Assembly (NCBI GenBank): GCA_014377245.1
Contig: JACMPX010000041.1
Span: 1 to 34,107, forward strand
Source: Candidatus Altimarinota bacterium
GTDB lineage: Bacteria; Patescibacteriota; Gracilibacteria; BD1-5; UBA2023
Direction: 5' to 3'
DNA: 34,107 nt
Shown here: piece after piece, positions 19,230-29,614 of the stretch
Layout of the letters: each line of letters starts with the position of its first letter
How positions within the stretch are numbered: position 1 is the stretch's first letter
The notes under the pieces: model-generated
What the model was told of the DNA's origin: nothing
What the model saw: the letters and a program-made list of their open reading frames with translations, nothing else
Databases searched by the model: none
Program-made: the position numbers and the translations under genes

Positions 19230-20135
19230 ATGCGTATTCTCATAGCTTCTGCCCTCCTCTTGACTCTAGCGAGTTGTAATCTTCCAGGTTCGACAAATGA
19301 CTCAGAAAAAATACCTCCAGCAAAAGTACCTGTTCAGACAACTCCAGTAACTACTACTAAATCTGCAAATACTGGATCAGTCGTGAGTCTCAATTATACA
19401 CTCAGAACTGACTCTCCAACTGGACCAATTCAGGAGACAACTATAGAGTCAGTAGCTATCTCTAGTGGACTATACAAGACTGGATCTACATACCAGCCAT
19501 TCCAGGTAGTACTTGGTCAAGGACAGGTAATTAAAGGATTTGAGTCTGGGCTCATGGGCGTAAAAATAGGAGACAAGAAAACAATAAAAGTCATCCCATC
19601 AGAAGGTTATGGTCGTCCAGTAATAGTACCAAAGGAACAGATTGCTCCAGAGTTCTCACTCACTCGTGATAAAAAGTTGTTTGAGAATATACTCACTCAG
19701 ACAATCGAGAAGTCTCAGTTCCCAGCAGAAATGCAAACAAAGGTAATGGAGGCTAAGGTCGGTGATACACTCACTTGAGCTAATAACTCAGTTGCGAAGG
19801 TAGCATCAGTATCAAGTGGGTCTATTACCCTTGCGATCGAGAATACTGGTAACCCTTTCTATAAAAAAGAAGTAAAACTTGGAGCAGTTGCATCTACTGC
19901 TGGTGCAGACTTCAAAGTAGTTTCAATAGAAGGTAATAATGTTACTCTCCAAATCACGAACAAAGAAAGTCCATTCTTCGGTAAGACATTTGCTGTCGGC
20001 GAATCAGCTACTCCAAAAAATGGAAATAAAATAACAATCCAAGCAATCAGCGATACTAGTGTCACGATCCTTGCTGATCATCCATTCATGGCGAAGGATC
20101 TCTACTTCGATGTTGAGATCACAGATATCCAATAA
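19230..20135 (+). CDS. FKBP/SlyD-type peptidyl-prolyl isomerase lipoprotein
   Basis: Peptidyl-prolyl isomerases speed folding at proline bonds. The 301-residue product starts with a lipoprotein signal (LIASALLLTLASC, Cys16), then a Thr/Pro/Lys-rich linker. An FKBP domain begins near residue 50: GSVVSLNYTLRTD, PFQVVLGQGQVIKGFESGLMG, KIGDKKTIKVIPSEGYG. A long insert follows, and the C-terminal VTILADHPFMAKDLYFDVEI matches the end of SlyD-like FKBPs (NHPLAGKxLxFDV). There may be a second related beta domain at 180-260 (AVASTAGADFKVVSIEGNNV). One UGA at 19776 is read as Gly. It would fold exported proteins at the cell surface. The trmD start follows one base after its TAA. Confidence 0.9.
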
Positions 20136-20136
20136 T

Positions 20137-20787
20137 ATGATGACGATCCACGTCGTATCTCTCTTTCCGGAAAGTGTACGTCCCTATCTCGATACGAGTA
20201 TAATGCAAAGAGCCCAAGACAAGGGGCTCTTTCGCTATGTACTCCATAACCTCGCAGACTATAGCGTGAAGAATACAAGACGAGTTGATGATCGACCCTA
20301 TGGATGAGGTGCTGGTACTCTGATCACTATAGAGCCACTCACACTCTGTCTGCGGTCTATAGAGCATGATTATGGTATTACCACGATACTCCTGACATCA
20401 CCGAGATGAGCTACTCTTTCTCAGTGAATATCGCATAACTTATCCGAATCAGTAAATAACTACACTATAATTTGTTGACACTATGAATGAGTTGACGCTA
20501 GGATATTTGATTTGTTCAACATACGCGAGATATCCGTAGGTGACTATGTACTCTCGAGTGGCGAGCTCGCTGCGCTAGTCATCATCGATAGTATAGTCAG
20601 ACTCCTTCCATGAGTCATATCTGTTGAGTCATTACGTGAGGAGAGTTTTTCAGAGGAACTTTATTGAAAAAAAGAATATCATCAATACTCCAGACCTGAA
20701 GTATTCGAATGAGTATCTGTCCCTGCAGTACTCATTTCTTGAGATCTCAAGAAAATAAAAGATTGGAAACTAAATAATCTCCTCTAA
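20137..20787 (+). CDS. trmD: tRNA (guanine-37-N1)-methyltransferase TrmD
   Basis: TrmD methylates G37 next to the anticodon and prevents frameshifting. The 216-residue protein carries the SPOUT-knot signatures: [10 protein letters not shown] near the start, [67 protein letters not shown], and the C-terminal [20 protein letters not shown]. Glycines in YGGGAG, HYEGVD and LLPGV, all invariant in TrmD, are coded by UGA (e.g. 20488 and 20611), which is one of the strongest local proofs of the altered code. The GxxSG loop reads SSGE where most have SGGE. Two in-frame ATGs (20137, 20140) are adjacent. Its stop faces the stop of the minus-strand gene at 20834. Confidence 0.97.
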
Positions 20788-20833
20788 AATAGAAGATCAT
20801 TTAGTGTAGATAAATACTATCGCTAGATAGATA

Positions 20834-22768
20834 TTATTTCACACTCACAGTTTCATCAACAACTGGAATGTTGATTATCTCAGCGGCAGGTATCTCTGGG
20901 TTCGGTGTTAAGGCTGGAGGATTATTTTTATACTTCTCTATAGATCCATCCATATTGAGAGCAGGTAATAGCGTGCCACCAATATCTTTTACTATATATG
21001 GGGACTTTTGGTATTCTCGATATCGTCATTCAGCTGTCATATCTATGAATGCACCTATTCGGATTATTGAATCACGCCAAGAAATGAGAGTATATTGTTG
21101 TTCATCTGCAGTATATAGTGGGGCTATATTTTCATAGCTTCTTTTGAGTAGAGCATAGCTAGACTCTAGATTTTCTCTTATCTTAGAGTCAAATCTAATC
21201 TCGTTTCCATCTAGATATTGTTTTCATAGATAGATCTTCTGATCAGTAGTAGTTGTATAATTAGTATAGAGTGACCGACTTATTGCATTAGCAATAGGTG
21301 AGTAGAATTGTATGACCAGAGTCTGATATGCGGACTTCTGCATATCAATATTTCAGAGTCATTGTATATATTTATTTGTAGCTCAGAACAACGTCTTAAT
21401 TAATCAGTATGTAGCATTGGAACCGAGAGATTCACTTGTGAACATTTGCTGATCTTGTGCTTTCTGAAGGAGCTGATATGAATAGAGTGCGATATCGAAG
21501 TAATCTTTTGATTCGATATTCTCATTATCGAGTGTACGCTCTAGTCCATCAGCAGTAGGTGAATATGTATCAACTCCTGAGAAAGTATCATCTCGACGTT
21601 GTTGTATAATATTACGGGAGTAAATATCAGAAAGGTACTGGAAGAACTTTCATTTTCCACTTTCTGGAGTAATACCCAATATACTCGCAGTCTCAGTATA
21701 GATAGCATTGAATTGGGTATTTCTGACATTACCAAATATAGCAAAACGAGCATCCGTCAAAAAACTTTCGAGGGTAGATTGTACACTATTACCCTTAACA
21801 AGTATCTGTGATTCTGCGTGAATTTTCTCGATTCTAGTACGGAAATCAGATGGTTCCATCTGAGATTGAACAGCGCGAGATAGTACTGATTTTAGTCAAT
21901 CAAGGAGGTAGTAGTTTTTTTTATTTGGGTTGTAGATAAGGCTATTAATGGTGTCACCTGTAAGTAAACTATTACTTGCATAGTCCTTAATCAGATTAAC
22001 TTGCTTGATACGATCACGAAATAAGAGATGTAGCATCTGGAATAATGGTCTTGTTGGAGTCGGGAGCTTGAACATAAAAAATACATCCTCACCTTTTCAT
22101 CCATCGATGCGAGGATTAACAAAATCGAGTCCAGTATTTTTATCATTTTTCTCATCACCAAGTACGAGCATAATACGAAATAAATCTGCTCACCTGAGAT
22201 CCACATTGGACTCTGGATCAAATCTAATATACATACCAGGAAAGAGAATCATATCAGTCATGATATTTCCCTTGTCAAAAAAGGATAACTGTACAACAGC
22301 ATCTATCGAGTAGATAGAAACTGTCCCGTCGGGTTCATCAGAAATATAAAAACTACCACTCGTAATTTGACTAATACTATATTTAATATCTGCTCGATAC
22401 AGTTTATAGGTAACGAATGGATCGTAGAGAGAGATAATACCTTGTAGGTTCTGAAAATAGATCTCTTGAGATCAAGAGAAAGAGATCACAGGAGTTGGGT
22501 TCGCCATAACAAATGCTGTAGAGAGTCTTCCAAAGTCCAGAGAGAGAAATCCTGAACTCGTGGATCCACTTTGGTATGGTGAGTATGATATACTCTGTGT
22601 TCATTTACTGTCTATTGAGATACTCGCAACAGATGTTTTGATTTGGCGAATACCTGATACTCATGTAGACTCGGTACTCGTAGTTCCAAAGACAAATGAT
22701 CCATATATAAAAAAGACAGCAAGAGCTATTGATAGAGAGATAATGAGAATATTTCAAAAGAATTTCAT
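20834..22768 (-). CDS. Large anchored extracytoplasmic protein, unknown
   Basis: The 644-residue protein has an N-terminal signal/anchor helix (ILIISLSIALAVFFIYGSFV), then a beta-rich region of about 200 residues (SIDSKGTQSISYSPY, GTVSIYSIDAVVQLSF, MILFPGMYIRFDPES) that loosely recalls FecR-type domains, and a long helical region of about 350 residues (LERTLDNENIESKDYFDIAL). Near the C-terminus RIGAFIDMTAEGRYREY and PYIVKDIGGTLLPALNMDG, followed by a Pro-rich tail. Ten or more UGA codons are read as Gly. It is the last gene of the long minus-strand run, 41 bases after the PLD-like lipoprotein. I do not recognise the family; the FecR comparison is weak. Confidence 0.75.
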
Positions 22769-22809
22769 GTTATGATAATATCATATCTCACCGAGAAATG
22801 CAAAAAAAA

Positions 22810-23829
22810 CTACATTTTACAAGTATCATTTCGATAATCAGTCTCGATACTATCAATAAGATCAGGTCTATTGTGTAGAATGATACCCATTTCTCGATTA
22901 TTTTCTATTGCATTGGTTGTGAGATTGTGACTCCCGATGAATATCTGAGAATGGTCAACTATAATAACTTTAGCATGAAGATATGGTTTTCGGATCAGTT
23001 TCCATCGCCATGATGGATATTGAGTCTGACGAGCTCGGTTGGAGTCATTGTCTGCGGTACATATTTCGACATGTTTTCCAGATTCTATCAGTCACTCGAT
23101 TATTGAGATAAGATGCTCATCGTCGAGTGTTTGTACATAGATCATGAGATTTTCTTGAGTCTGATTGAGCAAATTCTCGATTTTGGCACGAGCATCGAGT
23201 GGTGATATGACGATGTGAGCTGGGATTTTAGATATTTTTTTGTATCCCATATGCGAATAATCTGATATGAATATCTCTTCGAGAAATCGGAGAGTACTAT
23301 TGTCAGTTGAACTATAGATATATTCCCTATTTTTCTTAAAGAAGGATGCTGTCCAATTGCCTGTAGAGATCGAATAAGTATTATCGATAATCCAGAATTT
23401 CGCATGAGTAAAAGAATATCTGTCATTATCAGCATAGATGAGACTGATTCCTGCATCCTTGAGCTTTTTGGCTATTGGCATATTGATGCGTGGTGTACCG
23501 AATACATTCCCCTCGAGTACAATCCTTATATCGACTCATCTTTTTTTTGCTTGTATGATTGGATCTGTGAGCTTCGCAGCATCAGTCCATGTATATATCT
23601 CAATCCAGATACGACTTTTTGCATTTTGTATAGATTCTATGATATTGTGTTGGGTATATGTATTCGGGAGTGATTCGACTCGACCAGTTGATGCAAATAT
23701 CTCCTCTGTTACTTTGATTATATCCGTAGAAAACTCAGGGTTCTCACGAAAAAAATGCTCATGATATGGGCTTGAGCAGCCACCAACTATCAAAAGCAAG
23801 ATGATAATATATATTTTCAATTGAAGCAA
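22810..23829 (-). CDS. Phospholipase-D-superfamily lipoprotein (two HKD motifs)
   Basis: The 339-residue protein has a lipoprotein signal (IIILLLIVGGC, Cys18) and two complete HxKx4D motifs: HAKFWIID (His142, Lys144, Asp149) with TGN downstream, and HAKVIIVD (His285, Lys287, Asp292) followed by IGSHN. This pseudo-dimer layout is shared by cardiolipin synthases, PLD-like nucleases and toxins. Unlike cardiolipin synthase it has no membrane helix pair and is tethered outside by lipid, so it may act on external lipid or nucleic acid (inference). The start must be TTG (23829 or 23820): no ATG lies before the signal peptide and the previous stop is only four bases upstream. UGA codons near 23537 and 23092 are read as Gly. 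Confidence 0.88.
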
Positions 23830-23833
23830 AAAT

Positions 23834-24385
23834 CTACTTATTGATAATGAACTCAGATTTCTGATGGTATGCGTGGAGTTTTTCTATTGTATCGAGACCA
23901 GCTCTCTCTTCATCAGAATACCGCGATAGAGCATTCACTAGTGCATATACTTTTCCTACTTTGGGCACATAGTGTGCTCTAAAATCTCACTCACTCGCAG
24001 ATGAACGGATAAAAAGTGATCCATATTTGAAGAAATATCCCCACATACTATTCTTGCTCACTGCAGAGTCACGGATATTGCGATAACGTATATTCATAGC
24101 ATATTGTGACCAGAGTCCGTCGCGAATTGAGAGGGTCAATTTCTGATTACCAATCATGAGCCAAGAATGATGCCATAGATAGTAGTCATAGAGTGACAAC
24201 ATAGCTGATATAACAACGAAAACAAGTGCCATAATAATCCATGAATACCCCGAAATAAAATATGTGATAATCGTGAGTGGTATAGATACTATGATAATGA
24301 GTTTGATCGAGTTGATAACTGGTATAATCCAATGTTGGTGAGTCTTATAGAGGATTTTCTCTTCGAATATTTGCTTGTTTGACAT
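23834..24385 (-). CDS. bPH2-domain membrane protein (YdbS/YdbT-like)
   Basis: The 183-residue protein has a short N-terminal segment (EEKILYKTHQHW), two membrane helices (SIKLIIIVSIPLTIITYFI and IMALVFVVISAMLSLYDYYL) and then a bacterial PH-like domain: WLMIGNQKLTLSIRDGLWSQ, IRYRNIRDSAVSKNSMWGY, FFKYGSLFIRSSASEGD. This is the bPH_2 layout found in YdbS/YdbT-like proteins, whose role is unknown. One UGA (after SSASE) is read as Gly. I place the start at the ATG at 24385 because the in-frame GTG at 24448 lies inside the upstream gene and adds a segment unlike the family N-terminus. The gene is 28 bases downstream of another membrane-protein gene and four bases before the PLD gene. Confidence 0.8.
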
Positions 24386-24413
24386 GAGAATTGTGCTAAG
24401 ACTATGAGAAAAA

Positions 24414-25187
24414 CTAATGATGTACGTTTGCAGCATGGCTAGGTGCACCTACGGCTGTAACGCTGTGAGGATCAGCTCAGTGCCCAGCTACACCTCCCAC
24501 CTCATGGAACTCGACTCTATACGCTGTATCCTCAGCCTTGCGATAGAATCCAATATGTGAAAGATTGTACCATATCGAGAGAACTACAGCACTGACAATA
24601 TTGGAGAGGAGGAGCTTGTAGAGCATCAAGAGTATTCCGAGTGGAATAATAGTATCCTTATGTGAGATGATGTATGCAAATACAGCTGATGTATGGATAA
24701 CATTCTGGTAGTACCAGCTATCTCTGAACCAGACAAATATTGTACCAACCTGGAATATATAGGTTTGTTCTATCATGTAAAATAGCACTGATGCAGCCGA
24801 AAACATCAGAAACATACCTACAAAAAGATACTGCAGTACATAGATACCCTGATGTGTCGTCTCTGCGATGACAAGTCCACCATGTATTGGGAATACAACG
24901 GCAAGAGCAAATACCGCATACACAGCAATACTAATAATGAGCACAGCAAAAGGAAAAGGAAATAATCCACCAGTTGTGCCCATAGGACCATTACCAAGGA
25001 GCAAAACAGAGAGAAGTATATAGATACCAAGACCAACAATAGCTCCGAATGCTATCTCATAGAGAGTATGGAGAGTCCAGAAATAGTACATGACCAATGT
25101 AACAAAAAAAATGATAAAGATAAACATAATATCAAATTCTGTGACTTGGAATGTCTGTGCAAGTGCGGCAAAAATACCCATAAACAA
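24414..25187 (-). CDS. Multi-pass membrane protein, unknown
   Basis: The 257-residue protein has about six to seven hydrophobic segments (e.g. IMFIFIIFFVTLVMYYFW, AIVGLGIYILLSVLLLG, AVLIISIAVYAVFALAVVF, YLFVGMFLMFSAASVLFY, IIPLGILLMLYKLLLSNIV) and a short hydrophilic, histidine-rich C-terminal tail (GHGADPHSV and an end HH). One UGA at 24477-24479 is read as Gly, extending the product to the TAG at 24414. No family was recognised. It lies between ruvC (54 bases) and the bPH2-like gene (28 bases), and like its neighbours is probably cotranscribed. Confidence 0.8.
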
Positions 25188-25241
25188 TCTATTAACTATT
25201 GGATATAGTGTATAGAAGAGGGAGGGAAAGGCAAGGGAATT

Positions 25242-25715
25242 TTATACTTTGATTTTGAGACTCGTGAGATAGGCTATCGCGAGTGCATCAGCCGCATCAT
25301 CCGGCTTCGGTATCTCACTTAGACCTAGGAGCATCTTTAATGCTTTTTGAACTTGGGGTTTTTTGGCGAATCAGTTCCCTGCTATTCCCGACTTGACTTG
25401 GAGTGGCGTATATTCAACGAGTGATATGCCTCGGGTAGCAAGTGTATATAATATGACCCCCCGAGCCTGTGCGACATCTATGCCATTCGTCACATTCCGG
25501 AGAAAAAATAAACGCTCAATACCACAAATACTCGGACGATAGGTATCGAGTATCTCACTGAGATCTGCACCAATCTGTACGAGCCTATCAGAAAATGCGA
25601 CTCCAGCCCGAGTTGATATGACTCAATACTCGAGTATTGTCAGACGAGTTCCCTCTTTTTCGAGGACAGCAAATCAGGTTGTAGCAGTTCATGGATCTAT
25701 GCCAAGGATTATCAT
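25242..25715 (-). CDS. ruvC: Crossover junction endodeoxyribonuclease RuvC
   Basis: RuvC resolves Holliday junctions by paired nicks. The 157-residue product has the four catalytic acids in place: IIGIDPG-type start ILGIDPGTATTGFAV (Asp7), GIERLFF (Glu67) and [12 protein letters not shown] (Asp140, Asp143). The Gly of IDPG, invariant in RuvC, is UGA at 25689-25691; four UGA codons in total. The length is typical (about 155-175). It follows a hypothetical gene by seven bases. No ruvA or ruvB is in the window. Confidence 0.97.
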
Positions 25716-25722
25716 GATGAGA

Positions 25723-26532
25723 TTATATGGAAAAAATCATTTCAAGGAAACTTTTTCGACTACTTGCATCGACCATAACTTCCCTGATTCTCTTGGCATC
25801 ATTATAGCTCACTTTGCCTTCATGTCGCTTGCGAGAGAATACCTCAAGCTCAACAAGTTCAGAAAATGGTATATAGCAATTATCAGATATGAGTAATTCC
25901 AGTGTATTCGGGATTTCTTTTTGCCAATAGATGATCAAATGCTCAGTCATAGGAGATAACTGAACACGATCCCGAACGAGAGAAATGATCTGGTAGAAAC
26001 GCCCAATAGAGAGAGTATAGTTCTTATATATGATATTTTGGAGATCTCTTTCGAGTACTTCAGATTCCCGTCATTGCGATGTAGAAAGTAATCCAGTGAT
26101 AACAAGCGATTTTCTTTTGCTTTTTGGATCGCTTCATACCTCGCGATGACTGAGACGAAATGGAGAAATCAATCTCTCCTCAATCCAGGCATCGAATATC
26201 TTCTGATAAGCGAGAATGATCGGTAGAGCGTCCATCTGAGGATACCGCTGGAGCGTCTGCCAATATATCTCTGCATCTATGAGTCGCTCTGTACTATATT
26301 TTGGAGCACTATTGAGTGAGTCATCAAATTGATCGAGTATTCGCTTAGTGATTATATCGAGTCACTCAGACTCGAACATGTTAGCAAGGGATTTACGAGT
26401 AGAGTTTTTTGATTTTTCTTTTTGTATGCGAGTGATCGAGGTCGCAACCTCACGACGCATCCACTTCTCAGCAAATTCGAGACGAGATCTGAGCTCTATA
26501 TTTTCAGCGATGAGATCTTCCTTTTTTTGCAT
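25723..26532 (-). CDS. Hypothetical helical protein upstream of ruvC
   Basis: The 269-residue protein begins with a charged coiled-coil-like helix (KEDLIAENIELRSRLEFAEK), and the remainder is predicted to be mostly helical and soluble (AEIYWQTLQRYPQMDALPII, RQ-rich ERDLQNIIYKNYTLSIG, FYQIISLVRDRVQLSP). There is no signal peptide. UGA codons at three positions are read as Gly. Its stop is seven bases before the ruvC start, so the two should be cotranscribed; a role with DNA repair is only a guess. I do not recognise a family. Confidence 0.78.
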
Positions 26533-26573
26533 AGGCAAATTATATCATATAACTCTCATGAGGGCAAATCGAA

Positions 26574-27320
26574 CTATCCTAACTTGATAATATTCTCGAT
26601 AAGGCTGTGTGTCATATCTGGTCATGTAGTTTTCTCATAGTGGATACCCGCCTCGACGGCTGCATAATCGTTGCCACCTGGGAATATCGCATCTCCGATA
26701 AAGAGCATATCTGCGAGTGGGACTCCGAGATATTTTTCCATCTGGTAAATTCCATATTTTTTATCGACTCATTTGCGAGTGACGTCGATCGTAGTCGCTC
26801 CACCGATCCTGACTTCATATTCTGGAATACTCGCGTTCAGGAAAGGAAGCATTGAGAGTCGTTTTTGTTGATCTGGATCCCAGGTGACCTTGAGTACTGG
26901 TGGACACTGCTGTCCGAGTGCCGACCAAGATACCTGAGTTCTACGATCCTCGGTCTGTTCTCAGTAGAGAGATCAATCAGTGATAACGCCTGCTGATTTT
27001 TGTGCATCACGGAGAGCTTGGAATATTTTCTTCACATCCTCTGGAGAGAGTCGCTCCTCATAGACATTGATCCATACTCAATCGATAAAATGATAGTACG
27101 ATGCTCAGCAAGTTGGAAAAAGATACAAATTCGATAGATTAGCATCTTTGGGTAGATTCGAAACGACTTGTTTGATAATCTGTTCGTATTTGCCTCCTGT
27201 GATGATGGCTACTTTTTTGATCTGGAGGAGATCTCTCAGTGCGATTGCCATATTAGGCAAAATTGCAGATTTGCTCTCAGCAAGAGTATCATCGAGATCG
27301 AATATAATGAGTGATTTCAT
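26574..27320 (-). CDS. HAD-IIB phosphatase (phosphomannomutase/SPP-like)
   Basis: HAD-IIB enzymes use an aspartyl nucleophile to dephosphorylate sugar phosphates or interconvert hexose phosphates. The 248-residue protein has motif I IFDLDDTLAES (Asp9 nucleophile, Asp11), motif II VAIITGGKYEQI, a cap region at about 80-190, TIDVTRKGVDKKYGI with the motif III lysine, and motif IV LFIGDAIFPGGNDYAA. The motif order and small C2-type cap fit eukaryote-like phosphomannomutase and sucrose-phosphatase relatives, also common in CPR genomes. Six or so UGA codons are read as Gly. Substrate not assignable. It lies 37 bases downstream of the FemAB/GNAT-like gene. Confidence 0.88.
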
Positions 27321-27357
27321 ATGTATGAAAAGTTATAAAAGTAGAACTATGAGAATC

Positions 27358-28224
27358 CTAGAAAATGCGAATCCACATATCATGAAAATAGACATCATGA
27401 TCAGCAATCGAGGATTTAAACTGAGTATATCCAGAATACGATGTTGACTGTCCAATATCTCGCATATGATCGAGATCACAATATTTTATTCATTTTGAGT
27501 AAGAGTCAAGAAACCATCTATCAATGAGAGCAATCCCAAGATGATATGGATGGCTATCTTTATGATAAAAGGAAACCCAATACTCACTCGACACTCTTTC
27601 ATCGATGAATATCGCCCCTGCGAGTACTCTTTTGTCGACACTGGCTGTGTAGATGCGATATCCTGATTCCCTATTCTCCAGGAGCTTGCGAGTCATGCGG
27701 ATACGGGATCATTTTTCTTTATCAGATACGGGAGTCGCCCGATAGAGCGAGAGAAAATCATCGAGTGAACAATCGGAATCAATCACAATCTGTCCACTAC
27801 CTATATTCTCGAGCACCTTGCGTCTATGTGCTCTCGCAGGAGGCGTCCACTTATTCCAATAATCAGCTTGATCAAGTACAGAAAATGCCGAGCGAGATGA
27901 ATGAATATCTCTTTTGGTGTACCAAGTTGGTACTCTCCACCATCCTACAGGTTTCTCAATTCGCCTCATTGGTGTCCACCAGATGATCCCATGAGATACT
28001 CATGATTTCTGGAGTTCTGTCCTCGTGAGTTCAGTATCATTTTTCTCTAATGTAACACTCCAAAATCCAGGAAATATCCGAAATGCAGAAAAGAACTCAT
28101 ATCATTTCCCTATTCGCTCTACGATATTGTTAGTATATTTGCGATAATAGTCAAAAAAAAATCCAGATCCAGTGCGATAGTAGGTAAAATCATCAGGAAT
28201 GAGAGAGCGAGGGAAGATTTTCAT
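27358..28224 (-). CDS. FemAB/GNAT-like acyltransferase
   Basis: The 288-residue protein looks like the acyltransferase half of the FemAB/GNAT group: ARAHRRKVLENIGSG resembles the R-x-x-I-RxA segment, followed by DDFLSLYRATPVSDKEKG, then the core sheet YTASVDKRVLAGAIFIDE, EYWVSFYHKDSHPYHLG, and LIDRWFLDSYSKGIKYCDLD. The aromatic-rich N-terminal part (WWTPMRRI, GWWRVPTWYT) is unrecognised. The four UGA codons are read as Gly. It starts within the stop of the preceding gene (TAATG), so it is translationally coupled to the BPSL0067-like amidase. It may attach an amino acid or acyl group in the envelope; acceptor unknown. Call based on layout, less sure than the 4271 gene. Confidence 0.62.
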
Positions 28225-28856
28225 TATATATTCACAATATGATAACACCGAGCATATCCTACACCTGACTGAGTAGCGTGTCACCACGGGATCGTATGCT
28301 TCGCAATCTTACCCATATACTGCAAATATGGTGCATAACTATAGTAGTTCTGATCCGCAACGATGATCCCTGTAGGTTTTCATGCTGTATTCCAGTTGAT
28401 CCCTAAGAGGATAGCTACATGTTTGCGATTGGCAAGAGCGAGAGAATAGTTTGATTTGCCATCGAAACTAGCAATCATCATACCTCTATGGTGAGTGAGA
28501 TCTCTCGCCTGGGGAGTATTGATATAATCTATGAGAGACATTCCAGGTTTCCATGCGCTCGATGGAGTCGATCTCTGATCGGATACTGCCTTCGCAAAAG
28601 CGACACATTGGCCAATATAGCCATTCTCAGAGAATTGGGGATATGTCATATCCCCAGTATATCTGACAGAACCTGGGGCTGGAGAATATGCCATCATGGA
28701 AAGATACTCCGTATCTACAGGTTTATTTGGTATACTAAGATTTGTAGTCAAGAGTATTTTACCTCATGGAACAACGCTAGTTTGCCAGTATCCTGAAGGG
28801 ATGCCAGTATCATACCATGGAAGCGTGAATGCGAGAGGGGATTGGATGAGAGGCAT
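28224..28856 (-). CDS. BPSL0067/CHAP-like cysteine amidase domain protein
   Basis: The 210-residue protein matches the BPSL0067 pattern within the NlpC/P60-CHAP superfamily of papain-like peptidoglycan amidases: GYIGQCVAFAKAVSDQ (catalytic Cys), SAWKPGMSLID, MMIASFDGKSNYSLAL, RKHVAILLGIN (His) and GIIVADQNY. No signal peptide is seen. Four UGA codons are read as Gly. The ATG at 28856 is chosen; a TTG at 28751 would drop the first 35 residues without family reason. The TAA overlaps the next ATG by one base. Members of this family occur in bacterial antagonism and wall turnover; which one applies here is unknown. Confidence 0.76.
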
Positions 28857-28867
28857 AGAATTATAGA

Positions 28868-29593
28868 TTATTGAACTATTGTTCCTCCCCATTCTACAAC
28901 TGAGAATCACTTTCTTTCGAATTTACTGAGTTTTTGTTCTGGAATCTCCTTGTATTCACTCAGTAGTTTTGCAACCATAAATACCCGAAGAAGAGAATCA
29001 GGTGTTGGAGTAATATTGAGTTTTGCTGTATCTGTATAGTCTTTTCCTGCGAAAGTAATTTGGATGTAAGAATATTGTTGAAGTTTGGGGTACCAATACA
29101 TGATAAAATCACTCTTTTCTTTAGTATTGAGTCCTATTTCTGTGAGCTTATTATAGAGAAAATTCCTAAGTTCTGATCATTTTATAACAAATGATTTTGA
29201 GAGATCATATATAGTGGATCAGGGATTCCCTTCCCAAAAAAGTCCATAGGTATCTTGATTAGATGAAAAATTCTTGAGAGTTCCATCACTGTGGGCCTGT
29301 ACTGACCAACCCTGTTTTTCGGAGCTGTATTCTGGATAGGTTGCTGAGAATCCTGGTGCATATTTGAGAGTCACATTTATTAGAGTATCTGAAGTAGGAT
29401 AGAGAAGAATAAGAGGTTTTTTAATCCCAAAATCTTCAAGATCACGCTTATAATTGGAAATACATAATATTTGTGTATCAATAGCTACATACTCAAAAGT
29501 ACAATTATTAGTATTTTCATAATAATTGAGACCAAAAAATCCAAGAGTTCCTATGGAGAGAAAAATACTAGAAATAATAAGGAATTTTGTCAT
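28868..29593 (-). CDS. Anchored protein with a conserved WGG-ending domain
   Basis: The 241-residue protein has an N-terminal membrane anchor (FLIISSIFLSIGTLGFFGL), then a domain I recall from Firmicutes and CPR hypothetical proteins: ILLYPTSDTLINVTLKYA, TYPEYSSEKQGWSVQAHSDG, TYGLFWEGNPG, SELRNFLYNKLTEIGLNTKE, DFIMYWYPKL, ITPTPDSLLRVFMVAKLL and an end RKGFSVVEWGGTIVQ. The glycines of GNPG, IKGSE and RKGF are coded by UGA, the last just before VVEWGG. The domain has no assigned activity to my knowledge. An in-frame TTG at 29599 is six bases upstream of the ATG chosen. It is in the middle of the minus-strand run, after pepF. Confidence 0.8.
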
Positions 29594-29614
29594 AAACAAT
29601 ACAGTTAAGTAATA

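Noticed and set aside
24386-24448. GTG at 24448 as start of the bPH2-like gene
   Set aside because: The extra residues lie within the end of the upstream gene (stop at 24414) and do not match the family; ATG at 24385 preferred.
5735-28856. Many apparent frameshifts or split genes (e.g. thyA in three parts, dcd in two, ruvC unreadable)
   Set aside because: They all vanish when UGA is read as Gly; these are not pseudogenes.
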